From Nocardioides sp. CER19 (lineage in GTDB: Bacteria > Actinomycetota > Actinomycetes > Propionibacteriales > Nocardioidaceae): a stretch of DNA of 64,000 nt. Under the pieces are notes generated by a model that worked only from the letters and a program-made list of their open reading frames with translations, made no database searches and had not been told where the DNA came from. The DNA is taken from contig NZ_JARVWS010000001.1 of NCBI RefSeq assembly GCF_029846275.1, positions 1,116,001-1,180,000 of the forward strand, in the 5' to 3' direction. Of this stretch, positions 25,036 through 33,385 are shown piece by piece (position 1 is the stretch's first letter; each line of letters begins with the position of its first letter). A program made the position numbers and the translations under genes.

Positions 25036-26562
25036 ATGTACCCGGGAACCTGGGCGCTCCAGACGCCCGACAAGCCAGCGCTGGTCATGGCGGGGAGCGG
25101 CCGCACGCTCACCTACGCCGAGCTCGACGACCGCAGCCTGCGGCTCGCTCGGCACCTGCGGGCCGCCGGGCTGCGGGTCGGCGACGTGGTCGCGATGATC
25201 AGCGACAACCGCCCCGAGACCTACGAGGTCTACTGGGCGGTCATGCGCTCGGGGCTCTACGTCACCGCCGTCAACAGTCACCTGTCAGCGGCCGAGGCGT
25301 CCTACATCGTGCGCGACTGCGGCGCCAAGGCGCTGGTCGTCTCCGCCGCGCTCGCCGACACCGTGGCCGGTCTCGACGTCGACGTCGCCGAGCGGCTCGC
25401 GTACGGCGGCGAGGTCCCCGGGTACGCCGACTACGGGGCGGCGCTCGCCGCCGCCGGCGACGAGCCGCTGCCCGAGCAGCCGCACGGCGACGACCTGCTC
25501 TACTCCAGCGGCACGACCGGCCGCCCGAAGGGCATCAAGCCACCGCTGCCGGCGATCGCCGTCGACGAGCCCGGCTACCTCTACCCGGCCGTGTTCGGCA
25601 AGGTCTACGGCTTCGGCCAGGACACGGTCTACCTCTCGCCGGCGCCGGTCTACCACGCCGCGCCGCTGCGGTTCATGGGCGCTGTCCACTCGGCCGGTGG
25701 GACCGTGGTGATGATGGAGCGCTTCGACGCCGAGGGCGCCCTGGCCGCGATCGAGAGGTACGGCGCGACCCATGCCCAGATGGTGCCGACGATGTTCGTC
25801 CGGATGCTCAAGCTGCCCGACGACGTGCGCGAGCGCTACGACGTCTCGACGCTGCGGTGCGTGGTGCACGCCGCCGCGCCCTGTCCGGTCGACGTGAAGC
25901 GCCGGATGATCGACTGGATGGGCCCGGTCATCGAGGAGTACTACGCCTCCACCGAGGCCAACGGCTCGACGATGATCGACTCCACCACCTGGCTCGAGCA
26001 CCCGGGATCGGTCGGGCGGCCGCTGCTCGGCATCCCGCACATCGTGGCGGAGGACGGGCGCGAGCTGCCGCCCGGCGAGGTCGGCGCCATCTACTTCGAG
26101 CGCGAGGTCCGCAACTTCAGCTATCACAACGACGACGCCAAGACGTCGGCCGCCGAGCACCCGGACCACCCGAACTGGACCACCGTCGGCGACCTCGGCT
26201 ACCTCGACGAGGAGGGCTTCCTCTACCTCACGGACCGCAAGGCCTTCGTGATCATCAGCGGTGGCGTGAACATCTACCCGCAGGAGATCGAGGACCTCTT
26301 CACGCTCCACCCGGCCGTCGGCGACATCGCCGTGATCGGTGTACCGGACGAGGACATGGGGGAGCGGGTGGTCGCCTTCGTCGAGCCCGCGCCGGGCGCC
26401 GAGCCGGGGGAGGGGCTTGCGGCCGAGCTGACGGCGTACGCCCGCGAGCGGATCGCCCACTTCAAGGTGCCGCAGGAGTTCCACTTCCGCGACGACCTGC
26501 CGCGTACGCCGACCGGGAAGATGGTCAAGGGCCGGCTGCGCGACCTCTACGCGACCCTCTGA
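25036..26562 (+). CDS. Acyl-CoA synthetase (AMP-binding, FadD-like)
   Basis: 508 aa, ANL superfamily. P-loop YSSGTTGRPKGIK (about 156-168), core motif EEYYASTEANGSTM (A5), hinge YLTDRKAFVIISGGVNIYPQ and the catalytic Lys in PRTPTGKMVKGRL near the C-terminus. It activates a carboxylic acid to the acyl-AMP and then the CoA thioester. The SGGVNIYP form is common in fatty-acid and bile-acid/steroid CoA ligases of actinobacteria. It meets the PaiB-like gene tail to tail with 9 bp between. The substrate is unassigned. Confidence 0.92.
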   Translation: MYPGTWALQTPDKPALVMAGSGRTLTYAELDDRSLRLARHLRAAGLRVGDVVAMISDNRPETYEVYWAVMRSGLYVTAVNSHLSAAEASYIVRDCGAKALVVSAALADTVAGLDVDVAERLAYGGEVPGYADYGAALAAAGDEPLPEQPHGDDLLYSSGTTGRPKGIKPPLPAIAVDEPGYLYPAVFGKVYGFGQDTVYLSPAPVYHAAPLRFMGAVHSAGGTVVMMERFDAEGALAAIERYGATHAQMVPTMFVRMLKLPDDVRERYDVSTLRCVVHAAAPCPVDVKRRMIDWMGPVIEEYYASTEANGSTMIDSTTWLEHPGSVGRPLLGIPHIVAEDGRELPPGEVGAIYFEREVRNFSYHNDDAKTSAAEHPDHPNWTTVGDLGYLDEEGFLYLTDRKAFVIISGGVNIYPQEIEDLFTLHPAVGDIAVIGVPDEDMGERVVAFVEPAPGAEPGEGLAAELTAYARERIAHFKVPQEFHFRDDLPRTPTGKMVKGRLRDLYATL

Positions 26563-26571
26563 CCGCGTCCC

Positions 26572-27198
26572 TCAGTCGCCGGCCAGCCGATCCATCGCGT
26601 CGGCGACCTGGAGGTCGCGGGGCCGGCCGGTGGCGCGCAACCCGGCGACGACGCCGGCCTGGTCGGCCGCGGAGCGGTTCTGGCTGAGCTTCGCCTTGCC
26701 CGCGACCTGCTCGACGGCGAGCTCGAGGCCGACGATCGCCTTCAGCTGCTGGTCGACGTACGTCGCCGGGGCGTCGTCGACCGCCCACGGCTCCGTGCGT
26801 CCGGCCTCCATCGTGTCGGTGAGCAGCGCGACCTGTGCGCGCTTCCACGCCGGGTCGGTGTGCACGGTGAGCCGCCCGGCGATCTGCACCGCGCTGTAGT
26901 TCCAGGTCGGGACCACGCGCCCGTGCTCCGCCTTGGACGGGTAGAAGGCGGGGGAGACGTAGGCCTCGGGGGCCGTCACGACGAGCAGAGCCGGGCTGTC
27001 CGGCTCCACCGAGCGCCAGTGCGGGTTGGCCAGCGCCATGTGGAGCAGCACCCGGTCGCCGTCCCAGACCAGCGGCAGGCGGGTCGCCAGCGGATAGCCG
27101 TCAGGGCCGGTGGTGATCAGCTCGCCGGCGCCGACGGTGGCCACCAGCCGCCGGATCTCGGCGTCGTCGGCGACCGCGTTGAACCGGGGCACGTACAC
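26572..27198 (-). CDS. FMN-binding negative transcriptional regulator, PaiB family
   Basis: 208 aa, starting GTG-TAC (MYVPRFNAVADD), the usual PaiB N-terminus. The split-barrel flavin fold is seen in GAGELITTGPDGYPLATRLP, and the family signature HGRVVPTWNYSAVQIAGRL is intact. In Bacillus PaiB represses sporulation and protease genes; in most species its role is untested and an FMN-dependent enzyme activity is possible. Only 42 bp separate its start from the divergent RidA gene. Confidence 0.88.
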   Translation of the reverse strand: MYVPRFNAVADDAEIRRLVATVGAGELITTGPDGYPLATRLPLVWDGDRVLLHMALANPHWRSVEPDSPALLVVTAPEAYVSPAFYPSKAEHGRVVPTWNYSAVQIAGRLTVHTDPAWKRAQVALLTDTMEAGRTEPWAVDDAPATYVDQQLKAIVGLELAVEQVAGKAKLSQNRSAADQAGVVAGLRATGRPRDLQVADAMDRLAGD

Positions 27199-27205
27199 GA
27201 CCCCG

Positions 27206-27233
27206 ATCCTCGCACGCCGGATCTCGCTACGCT
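27206..27233. promoter_or_regulatory. Back-to-back -10 boxes of the paiB-ridA divergent promoters
   Basis: Minus strand GAGGAT (27211-27206) lies 7 nt before the paiB GTG. Plus strand TACGCT (27228-27233) lies 7 nt before the ridA GTG. The two -10 boxes are 16 bp apart, so the -35 regions must overlap the opposite transcription unit. Confidence 0.45.
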
Positions 27234-27240
27234 CGCCCGC

Positions 27241-27624
27241 GTGACGAGGCAGACGATCTCCAGCGGCTCTCCGTTCGAGGAGCAGATCGGCTACGCCCGC
27301 GCCGTCGTCGACGGCGGCTGGGTGCACGTGTCGGGCACCACCGGGTTCGACTACGCGACGATGACGATCCCGGACGGCGTCGTCGCGCAGGCCGAGCAGG
27401 CGCTGCGCAACGTGGCCGCCGCCCTGGCCGAGGCCGGCTGCGGGTTCGCGGACGTCGTCCGGGTGCGCTACCTGCTGCCCGACCGCGACGACTTCGAGCC
27501 GTGCTGGCCGGTGCTGCGCGAGGCCTTCGGGGCCCATCCGCCGGCGGCGACGATGCAGATGTGCGAGCTGCTCGACCCGCGGATGCTCATCGAGATCGAG
27601 GTGACGGCGCGCCGGCCGGGGTGA
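27241..27624 (+). CDS. RidA family protein
   Basis: 127 aa with the YjgF/RidA fold: FEEQIGYARAVVDGGWVHVSG at the N-terminus, QAEQALRNVAAALAEAGCGF in the middle helix, and the C-terminal PPAATMQMCELLDPRMLIEIE with the trimer-interface strand. RidA enzymes hydrolyse reactive enamines/imines from PLP enzymes. The archetypal catalytic Arg near position 105 is not clear here (LLDPRMLIEIE offers one Arg), so it could be a related Rid subgroup. Leaderless GTG start. Confidence 0.88.
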   Translation: MTRQTISSGSPFEEQIGYARAVVDGGWVHVSGTTGFDYATMTIPDGVVAQAEQALRNVAAALAEAGCGFADVVRVRYLLPDRDDFEPCWPVLREAFGAHPPAATMQMCELLDPRMLIEIEVTARRPG

Positions 27625-27639
27625 GCCCTCGCGCGCGGT

Positions 27640-27645
27640 GGGTAC
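27640..27645 (+). promoter_or_regulatory. Possible stress-sigma -10 box (GGGTAC)
   Basis: GGGTACGG lies 36 nt before the DUF3140 ATG; the same GGGTAC hexamer precedes the CsbD gene and the 64-aa acidic gene. No convincing -35 is visible. Confidence 0.3.
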
Positions 27646-27681
27646 GGGAGCAGTCCACCCGACCGACGAGAGGGGACAGGC

Positions 27682-28017
27682 ATGGCCGACACCGTCGTCG
27701 ACGAGATCACCTGGGAGAACTTCCACCGCGTCGTCAACATGACGTCGCGCGAGCTGCAGGAGTGGCTCGCGGTCGAGGGCGCCGGTGAGGAGACCGAGGC
27801 ATTGCCCGACCAGGCCGGGCCGCCGCTCGGCCACCGGGTCCTGGAGATCCTGGGCAAGCGCAAGGCCGACCTGACCCACGACGACGTGGCCGTGATGCGC
27901 CGCGTCGTCGACAAGGTCGTCGGCAAGCGCGGCGAGGAGCTGGACGCACCGGTCGCGGACGACCGTGGCCGGCGCCGGCTGATGGACCTGGGGCATGACC
28001 CGCTCAGGCCGGAGTGA
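27682..28017 (+). CDS. DUF3140 domain protein
   Basis: 111 aa. The core ITWENFHRVVNMTSRELQEW and the later GKRKADLTHDDVAVMRRVVD are diagnostic of DUF3140, a small helical protein family of unknown function common in actinobacteria and some proteobacteria. A ribosome site (GAGAGGGGA) precedes the ATG. The next gene, a UdgX-type glycosylase, starts 23 nt before its end, so the two are cotranscribed. A link to DNA stress is therefore possible. Confidence 0.88.
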   Translation: MADTVVDEITWENFHRVVNMTSRELQEWLAVEGAGEETEALPDQAGPPLGHRVLEILGKRKADLTHDDVAVMRRVVDKVVGKRGEELDAPVADDRGRRRLMDLGHDPLRPE

Positions 28018-28669
28018 CCCCGAGGGTGCCGAGGAGCGTCCGGGCGCCGAGCAGTGGGTCCCCGCCCGGCCCACGCTCGGCGCTCTGCGTGACGCCCTGC
28101 CGGCCTGCCGCGGCTGCGAGCTCTACGCACCCGCGACGCAGGCCGTCATGGGCGAGGGTGCTGCTCACGCCGACCTCATGCTGGTCGGCGAGCAGCCCGG
28201 CGATCGCGAGGACCGCGAGGGCCGTCCTTTCGTCGGGCCCGCCGGTGGCGTGCTCGAGCGGGCGCTGGCCGACGCCGGCATCGATCCGGGCCGGGTCTAC
28301 ACGACCAACGTGGTCAAGCACTTCCGCTTCACCACCCGTGGCAAGCGGCGCATCCACGAGTCGCCGGGGCGCGAGCACGTCGTCGCGTGCCTGCCCTGGC
28401 TGGAGGCGGAGCTGACGGTCGTGCGGCCGGACGGGGTCGTCCTGCTCGGCGGCACCGCCGGCAAGGCGCTCTACGGCTCCGGGTTCAAGGTGGGCGAGCG
28501 TCGGGGCGTGCTGGACAGCTGGCCTCGGGAGTCCGAGGCCGCGCCCGCCTGGGTGCTCGCCACGACCCATCCGTCGGCGGTGCTGCGGGCGCGTGAGGCG
28601 CGGGGGGCCACGTACGACGGACTCGTCGCCGACCTGCGAGTGGCGGCGTCGTCCCTCACCGGCCCATGA
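27995..28669 (+). CDS. udgX: UdgX family uracil-DNA binding protein/glycosylase
   Basis: 224 aa, uracil-DNA glycosylase superfamily. Motif A is VGEQPGDREDREGRPFVGPA (64-83). The signature loop KRRIH (117-121), not found in family 4 or 5 enzymes, identifies UdgX, which in Mycobacterium forms a covalent bond with abasic DNA through the His of this loop after excising uracil. Motif B is THPSAVLRAR. Fe-S ligands: Cys38 and Cys41 (CRGC) and Cys132; His109 sits where family-4 enzymes have a third Cys, so a Cys3His site is inferred. Overlaps the DUF3140 gene. Confidence 0.9.
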   Translation: MTRSGRSDPEGAEERPGAEQWVPARPTLGALRDALPACRGCELYAPATQAVMGEGAAHADLMLVGEQPGDREDREGRPFVGPAGGVLERALADAGIDPGRVYTTNVVKHFRFTTRGKRRIHESPGREHVVACLPWLEAELTVVRPDGVVLLGGTAGKALYGSGFKVGERRGVLDSWPRESEAAPAWVLATTHPSAVLRAREARGATYDGLVADLRVAASSLTGP

Positions 28670-28677
28670 CACTGTCC

Positions 28678-28743
28678 CGACACGGGGGACGCCCCCGGCG
28701 TCCACCGTTGCCAGTGGTCGCCGGGGGCGTCCCCGTCGTGTCG
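28678..28743. terminator. Long bidirectional hairpin
   Basis: CGACACGGGGGACGCC... (28678-28700) pairs with its complement at 28719-28743, a stem of more than 20 bp with one bulge. The loop contains CCAC/GTGG. It lies between the convergent udgX and GPGG genes and can serve both. Confidence 0.75.
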
Positions 28744-28754
28744 ATCCGCGCGGT

Positions 28755-28898
28755 CTAGGTGAAGATGCTGACTCCACCCGGGCCGACCAGCAGGCCGACG
28801 ATGATCAGCACGATGCCCCACAGGATCTGCCCGCGAACGAGGCTCACGATGCCTGCGATCACGAGGATGACCGCCAGGATCCACAACAGAAACTCCAT
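28755..28898 (-). CDS. GPGG-motif small membrane protein
   Basis: 47 aa, too short for usual ORF cut-offs. Two hydrophobic helices (MEFLLWILAVILVIAGIVSL and WGIVLIIVGLLV) flank a short RGQ turn, and the end GPGGVSIFT is the family hallmark. Ribosome site GGAGGG lies just before the ATG, and a 7-bp hairpin (28917-28936) precedes that. Such two-helix proteins are widespread in actinobacteria; function unknown. Confidence 0.82.
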   Translation of the reverse strand: MEFLLWILAVILVIAGIVSLVRGQILWGIVLIIVGLLVGPGGVSIFT

Positions 28899-28986
28899 GG
28901 TTCCCTCCATGTCCAGGCCCCGCCAGGAAGCGGGGCTCCGTTGCGCTTAGGTAACCGAGCGCAGGAGCGGACATGCGCGCTGTGAG

Positions 28987-29412
28987 CTACTGCTCCCACT
29001 CGTCGTCCGGCACGACGTGCACCGCCGCCTCCTCGGCAGAGGCGCCTGCACCGTCGATGCCGACGTCCTCGCCGACCATGTCCTTCTCGGTGTCCTCGCC
29101 GGACCCCTGGTCCGGATCGACCAGGCGCCCGGCGCGCTGGTCGCCGACCTCGCCGTCGTCGACGTCCTCGTCGTTCCAGCCGTCGTCGTAGGGGTCCTTC
29201 TCCGGGACCTCCTGCCGCATGCGCTGGTCGATGGTCTCGCGGTGCTCCTCCTCCCACGGCGTGTTGCCGTAGTCGGTCGAGTAGCGCTCCGGCGGGGAGT
29301 AGCCGCGATCCAGCTCGTCCTCGACGTCGTCGGGCGTGCCGTCGTCCTCGGCGCCCGGCTGGTCCTCGTCGTCGACGCTGTAGTCGCCGTACGACTCGCG
29401 CTCTTCGGTCAT
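28987..29412 (-). CDS. DUF5709 domain protein
   Basis: 141 aa, strongly acidic (about one third Asp/Glu) and probably disordered. The conserved core is LDRGYSPPERYS, GNTPWEEEHRETIDQRMRQE and a downstream EKDPYDDGW. The family is confined to actinobacteria and has no known function. The ATG at 29412 is chosen because the site GAGAGGA sits at better spacing than for the GTG at 29415. It is divergent from xylB across 149 bp. Confidence 0.85.
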   Translation of the reverse strand: MTEERESYGDYSVDDEDQPGAEDDGTPDDVEDELDRGYSPPERYSTDYGNTPWEEEHRETIDQRMRQEVPEKDPYDDGWNDEDVDDGEVGDQRAGRLVDPDQGSGEDTEKDMVGEDVGIDGAGASAEEAAVHVVPDDEWEQ

Positions 29413-29525
29413 CACGGTGTCCTCTCGTCATCAGTTGCGTCGGGGTCTTCTCGTGCGGTCCCCATCATGGCCTGCCGCATGCACCGTGTCGCGGGTCGGG
29501 CCTCGGGTCTGTGCGTGGCCACCAG

Positions 29526-29555
29526 TTGACTTTCGTTTGAGACTCGTACTTAATA
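29526..29555 (+). promoter_or_regulatory. xylB promoter
   Basis: TTGACT (29526-29531), 18 nt, TTAATA (29550-29555), in an AT-rich patch unusual for this DNA. The -10 ends 6 nt before the GTG at 29562. Confidence 0.5.
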
Positions 29556-29561
29556 GTGATT

Positions 29562-30926
29562 GTGACGCACGTCCTAGGCGTGGACTCCTCCACGCAGTCC
29601 ACCAAGGCCCTCCTCGTCGACGCCTCCGACGGCACCGTCGTCGAGCAGCGCAGCGCCCCCCACCCGGCCGGCACCGAGGTCGACCCGCGGGCCTGGCTGG
29701 CCGCGTTCGACGAGGCCGCCGGGCCCCTGCTCGGCCGCGCCGCGGCGATCTCCGTCGGCGGCCAGCAGCACGGCATGGTCGCTCTCGACGCCGCCGGCGA
29801 GCCGGTGCGCGACGCGCTCCTCTGGAACGACACCCGCTCCGCCCAGGAGGCCCGTGACCTCATCGAGGAGCTGGGCGGCCCGCAGGCCTGCGCCGACGTG
29901 ATCGGCAGCGTCATGGTCGCGTCGTTCACGGCGAGCAAGCTGCGCTGGGTGCGCGACCACGAGCAGGACAACGCTGCACGTGTCACCGAGGTGCTGCTCC
30001 CGCACGACTACGTCTCGCGTCACGTCGCGGCGCCGGGTACGACGGCGTTCACCGACCGCGGTGACGCCTCGGGCACCGGCTACTTCGCGACCGCCAAGGG
30101 CGAGTGGCGCCCCGACCTCGCGGCCGCCGCGATCGGCCACGAGATCGACCTCCCGCGGCTGGTCGAGCCGGGCACGGCCGGCGCCGAGATGGCCGGCGGC
30201 GCTCCGATCGCGGGCGGAACCGGCGACAACGCCGCCGCCGCGCTCGGGATGGGCCTCGAGCCCGGCGACGTGCTGATCTCGATCGGGACCTCGGGCGTCG
30301 CGTCCACCATCAGCGCCGTCCCGGTCGCCGACGGCAGCGGCGCGATCACCGGCTTCGCCGACGCCGCGTTCGGCTACCTCCCCATGGCCACGACCATCAA
30401 CGCCGCGCAGATCCTCGACCTCCAGGCGAAGTGGCTCGGGGTGGACCACGACGAGCTCGCCCGCCTCGCGCTCCAGGCGCCGGCCGGGTCCCGCGGGGTG
30501 ACCTTCCTGCCCTACTACGGCGGCGAGCGCACCCCCAACCGTCCCGACGCCACCGGAACCTGGGTCGGCCTCACGCCGCGCACCACGCGCGAGGACCTCG
30601 CCCGGGCTGCCTTCGAGGCGCTGCTCTGCTCCCTCGCCGACGCCGTCGACCTCGTCGTCGGCGCGACCGGGCAGGAGCCGCGGCGGATCCTCATGGTCGG
30701 TGGCGCCACCAAGTCGGCCGCCGTACGTGCCCTCGCACCGGCGATCCTCGGCCGTCCCGTCGTCCTTCCGCCGTCGGGGGAGTACGTCGCCCTCGGCGCC
30801 GCCCGCCAGGCCGCGTGGGCGCTCACCGGGTCGCTGCCGCAGTGGCAGCTGCCCGACACCGAGACCCTCGAGGCCGACCCGACTCCCGGCGTGCGCGAGG
30901 CCTACGCGGCGCTGCGCGACGCCTGA
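29562..30926 (+). CDS. xylB: Xylulokinase
   Basis: 454 aa, FGGY carbohydrate kinase. It phosphorylates D-xylulose to xylulose 5-phosphate for the pentose phosphate pathway. Phosphate-binding loop [17 protein letters not shown] at the N-terminus, substrate loop [13 protein letters not shown] with the catalytic Asp in [12 protein letters not shown], second ATP domain [15 protein letters not shown] and adenosine motif [18 protein letters not shown]. The GTG at 29562 fits the -10 spacing better than the one at 29556. The xylose isomerase gene follows 47 bp downstream. Confidence 0.95.
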   Translation: MTHVLGVDSSTQSTKALLVDASDGTVVEQRSAPHPAGTEVDPRAWLAAFDEAAGPLLGRAAAISVGGQQHGMVALDAAGEPVRDALLWNDTRSAQEARDLIEELGGPQACADVIGSVMVASFTASKLRWVRDHEQDNAARVTEVLLPHDYVSRHVAAPGTTAFTDRGDASGTGYFATAKGEWRPDLAAAAIGHEIDLPRLVEPGTAGAEMAGGAPIAGGTGDNAAAALGMGLEPGDVLISIGTSGVASTISAVPVADGSGAITGFADAAFGYLPMATTINAAQILDLQAKWLGVDHDELARLALQAPAGSRGVTFLPYYGGERTPNRPDATGTWVGLTPRTTREDLARAAFEALLCSLADAVDLVVGATGQEPRRILMVGGATKSAAVRALAPAILGRPVVLPPSGEYVALGAARQAAWALTGSLPQWQLPDTETLEADPTPGVREAYAALRDA

Positions 30927-30973
30927 CCCAGCTCCAGATCTACGCAAGACCCACCACAAGAGAGGCACCCACG

Positions 30974-32140
30974 ATGAGCATCGAGATCCCCGCTCCGACC
31001 AAGGAAGACAAGTTCTCCTTCGGTCTCTGGACCGTCGGCTGGCAGGGCGTCGACCCGTTCGGCACCGCCACCCGCCCGCACATGGACACCGTCCACGCGC
31101 TGGAGAAGCTGGCCGAGATCGGCACCTACGGCGTCAACTTCCACGACGACGACGTCATCCCGTTCGGCTCCTCCAACGCTGAGCGCGACGCCATCATCGA
31201 GCGGTTCAAGAAGGGCCTGGCCGACACCGGCCTGGTCGTCACCACCGCGACCACCAACCTCTTCTCGCAGCCGATCTTCAAGGCCGGCGCGATGAGCAAC
31301 AACAACCGCGACATCCGTCGCTACGCGCTCCGCAAGGTCATGCGCAACATCGACCTGGCCGCCGAGCTCGGCGCCGAGGTCTACGTCGCGTGGGGCGGTC
31401 GTGAGGGTGCCGAGTACGGCGCCTCGCAGGACACCCGCGTCGCCCTGGACCGGATGAAGGAGGCCTTCGACATCCTGGGCCAGTACGTCACCGACAAGGG
31501 CTACAACATGCGCTTCGCCATCGAGCCGAAGCCCAACGAGCCCCGCGGCGACATCCTGCTCCCGACGATCGGCCACGCCCTCGCGTTCATCAACGAGCTC
31601 GAGCGTCCCGAGCTGGTCGGCGTCAACCCGGAGATCGGCCACGAGGAGATGGCCGGCCTCAACGCCGCCGCCGGCTACGCCCAGGCGCTGTGGTCCGGCA
31701 AGCTCTACCACATCGACCTCAACGGCCAGAACGGTCCGAAGTACGACCAGGACCTGCGCTTCGGCGCCGGCAACGTCCGCGGCGCCTTCTGGGTCGTCGA
31801 CACCCTGCTCGCCGGTGGCTACGACGGCGTCGTCCACTTCGACTACAAGCCGTCGCGCGTCGAGGACGAGGACGGCGTCTGGGTGACCGCCGAGGCGAAC
31901 ATCCGCAACTACCTCATCCTGCGCGAGAAGGTGAAGGCGTTCCGCGCCGACCCCGAGGTCCAGGCCGCGCTCGAGGCCGCCAAGCTGCCCGAGCTCGCCC
32001 AGCCGACCCTCGCCGCCGGCGAGGGCTGGGAGCAGTTCCTCGAGTGGGAGCTCCCCGACCCGGAGGTCCTCGGCGCCCAGGGCGCGGCGGTCGAGAAGCT
32101 CGACCAGCTCGCGCTCGAGCACCTCTACGGCGTTCGCTGA
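30974..32140 (+). CDS. xylA: Xylose isomerase
   Basis: 388 aa, the short actinobacterial class I type. It interconverts D-xylose and D-xylulose (also glucose and fructose), with two divalent metals, in the cytoplasm. The catalytic His57 lies in [11 protein letters not shown] with Asp60 nearby. Metal ligands lie in [22 protein letters not shown] and the [13 protein letters not shown] loop, and the subunit arm is at the C-terminus. Ribosome site AGAGGCACC is moderate. The 47-bp gap from xylB and 16-bp gap to the ROK regulator indicate one operon. Confidence 0.97.
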   Translation: MSIEIPAPTKEDKFSFGLWTVGWQGVDPFGTATRPHMDTVHALEKLAEIGTYGVNFHDDDVIPFGSSNAERDAIIERFKKGLADTGLVVTTATTNLFSQPIFKAGAMSNNNRDIRRYALRKVMRNIDLAAELGAEVYVAWGGREGAEYGASQDTRVALDRMKEAFDILGQYVTDKGYNMRFAIEPKPNEPRGDILLPTIGHALAFINELERPELVGVNPEIGHEEMAGLNAAAGYAQALWSGKLYHIDLNGQNGPKYDQDLRFGAGNVRGAFWVVDTLLAGGYDGVVHFDYKPSRVEDEDGVWVTAEANIRNYLILREKVKAFRADPEVQAALEAAKLPELAQPTLAAGEGWEQFLEWELPDPEVLGAQGAAVEKLDQLALEHLYGVR

Positions 32141-32144
32141 GCCG

Positions 32145-32150
32145 TACCCT
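32145..32150 (+). promoter_or_regulatory. -10 box of a possible internal promoter before the ROK gene
   Basis: TACCCT, 6 nt, ATG. It lies between xylA and the regulator gene, so the regulator may also be made on its own leaderless mRNA. Confidence 0.4.
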
Positions 32151-32156
32151 CCGCCC

Positions 32157-33341
32157 ATGACGACGACGGCTGACCGCGCTGGCAGTCCGAGCTCCACCGA
32201 GGGGCTGCGGCGGCGCAACACGTCGATCGTCCTGCGCAGTCTGCGCCAGCTCGGCCCGGCCACCCGGGCCGAGCTGGCCAAGCGCACCGGCCTCGCGAAG
32301 GCCACCGTCGGGGTCATCGTCGCCGGCCTGGAGGCCGTGGGCGCGGTCTCCGAGTCCGAGTCGGTCGTCACCGGTCGCGGCCGCCCCGGCACTCCCGTCG
32401 CGCTCTCGGGCGAGCGCTACCTCGGCCTCGGTCTGGAGCTGAACGTCGACTACGTCGCTGTCGCCGTGCTCGACCTCGCCGGCGAGGTCCGGCTCAGCGC
32501 CACCCGACCCGTCGACTCCTCCGGTGACGTCGAGGCCCTCCTCGCGCTCGCCGCGTGGGCGCGCCGCGAGGTCACCGGGCACGGTGAGGTGCTCGTCTCC
32601 GGCACCGTCGCCGTCCCCGGGCTCGTCCGCGGCGACAACCGCACCATCGACTGGGCCCCCAACATCGGCCTCTCGGGCGACGGTCTCGTCGCCGACGTGG
32701 AGCGGGTCCTCGGCTGCCCGGTCCGTGTCCTCAACGACGCCAACTGCGCGGCGTACGCCGAGGCCCACCACGGTGCCGCCACCGACACCGACCACGCGCT
32801 CTACCTGACCGGAACCGTCGGCATCGGCGCCGGCATCGTCGACGGCGGCGAGCTGATGCGCGGTGCCGTCGGCTTCGCCGGCGAGGTCGGCCACATGCCG
32901 ATCGGCGACTCCACGGCCCTGTGCGGCTGCGGCCGTCGCGGATGCTGGGAGGCCTCGATCGGTCTCCACGCGGTGCTCGCCAAGGTCGGCCTGCCGGAGC
33001 TCGACACGCCGCTGGCCACGGCCACCTCGGTCGCCGCTGCGGCCGCGTTCGACGCCCGCGTCGCCGGCGCCCTCGACACCGTGGGGCGCGACGTCGGCCT
33101 CGGGCTGGCCATGCTCACGTCCGTGCTCGACCCGGCCGTGGTCGTGCTCGGCGGCTACTTCGTCCCGCTCGGGGAGCTCGTCCTCGGCCCCGCGCGCGAG
33201 GCCCTCGACGCCCGGCTCGCCTCGCCCTCGCAGCACCGCCCCGAGCTGCGCCTCTCCACCCTCGGCATCGAGGCCGCCGCGATCGGCGCAGCCGAGCAGT
33301 CGTTCAGCGACGTGTTCTCCGGGGCGCTCGACCTGGCGTGA
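32157..33341 (+). CDS. ROK family transcriptional regulator, probable xylose repressor
   Basis: 394 aa. A winged HTH (LRRRNTSIVLRSLRQLGPAT, RAELAKRTGLAKATVGVIVA) is followed by a ROK sugar-binding domain: DxGxT-like stretch LGLELNVDYVAVAVLDLAG, signature TGTVGIGAGIVDGGELMRGA and zinc site CGCGRRGCWE. In the xylAB operon it is the likely XylR, releasing DNA when xylose binds. It faces a second ROK regulator gene tail to tail, so the division of labour between the two is open. Confidence 0.9.
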   Translation: MTTTADRAGSPSSTEGLRRRNTSIVLRSLRQLGPATRAELAKRTGLAKATVGVIVAGLEAVGAVSESESVVTGRGRPGTPVALSGERYLGLGLELNVDYVAVAVLDLAGEVRLSATRPVDSSGDVEALLALAAWARREVTGHGEVLVSGTVAVPGLVRGDNRTIDWAPNIGLSGDGLVADVERVLGCPVRVLNDANCAAYAEAHHGAATDTDHALYLTGTVGIGAGIVDGGELMRGAVGFAGEVGHMPIGDSTALCGCGRRGCWEASIGLHAVLAKVGLPELDTPLATATSVAAAAAFDARVAGALDTVGRDVGLGLAMLTSVLDPAVVVLGGYFVPLGELVLGPAREALDARLASPSQHRPELRLSTLGIEAAAIGAAEQSFSDVFSGALDLA

Positions 33342-33368
33342 GCGCGCCGTACTACTCGACCACCGTCG

Positions 33369-33385
33369 ACCGGCGCGCCGCCGGT
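33369..33385. terminator. Hairpin between the convergent ROK genes
   Basis: ACCGGCG (33369-33375) pairs with CGCCGGT (33379-33385), a perfect 7-bp stem with a 3-nt loop, touching the stop codon of the leftward gene. Confidence 0.45.
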
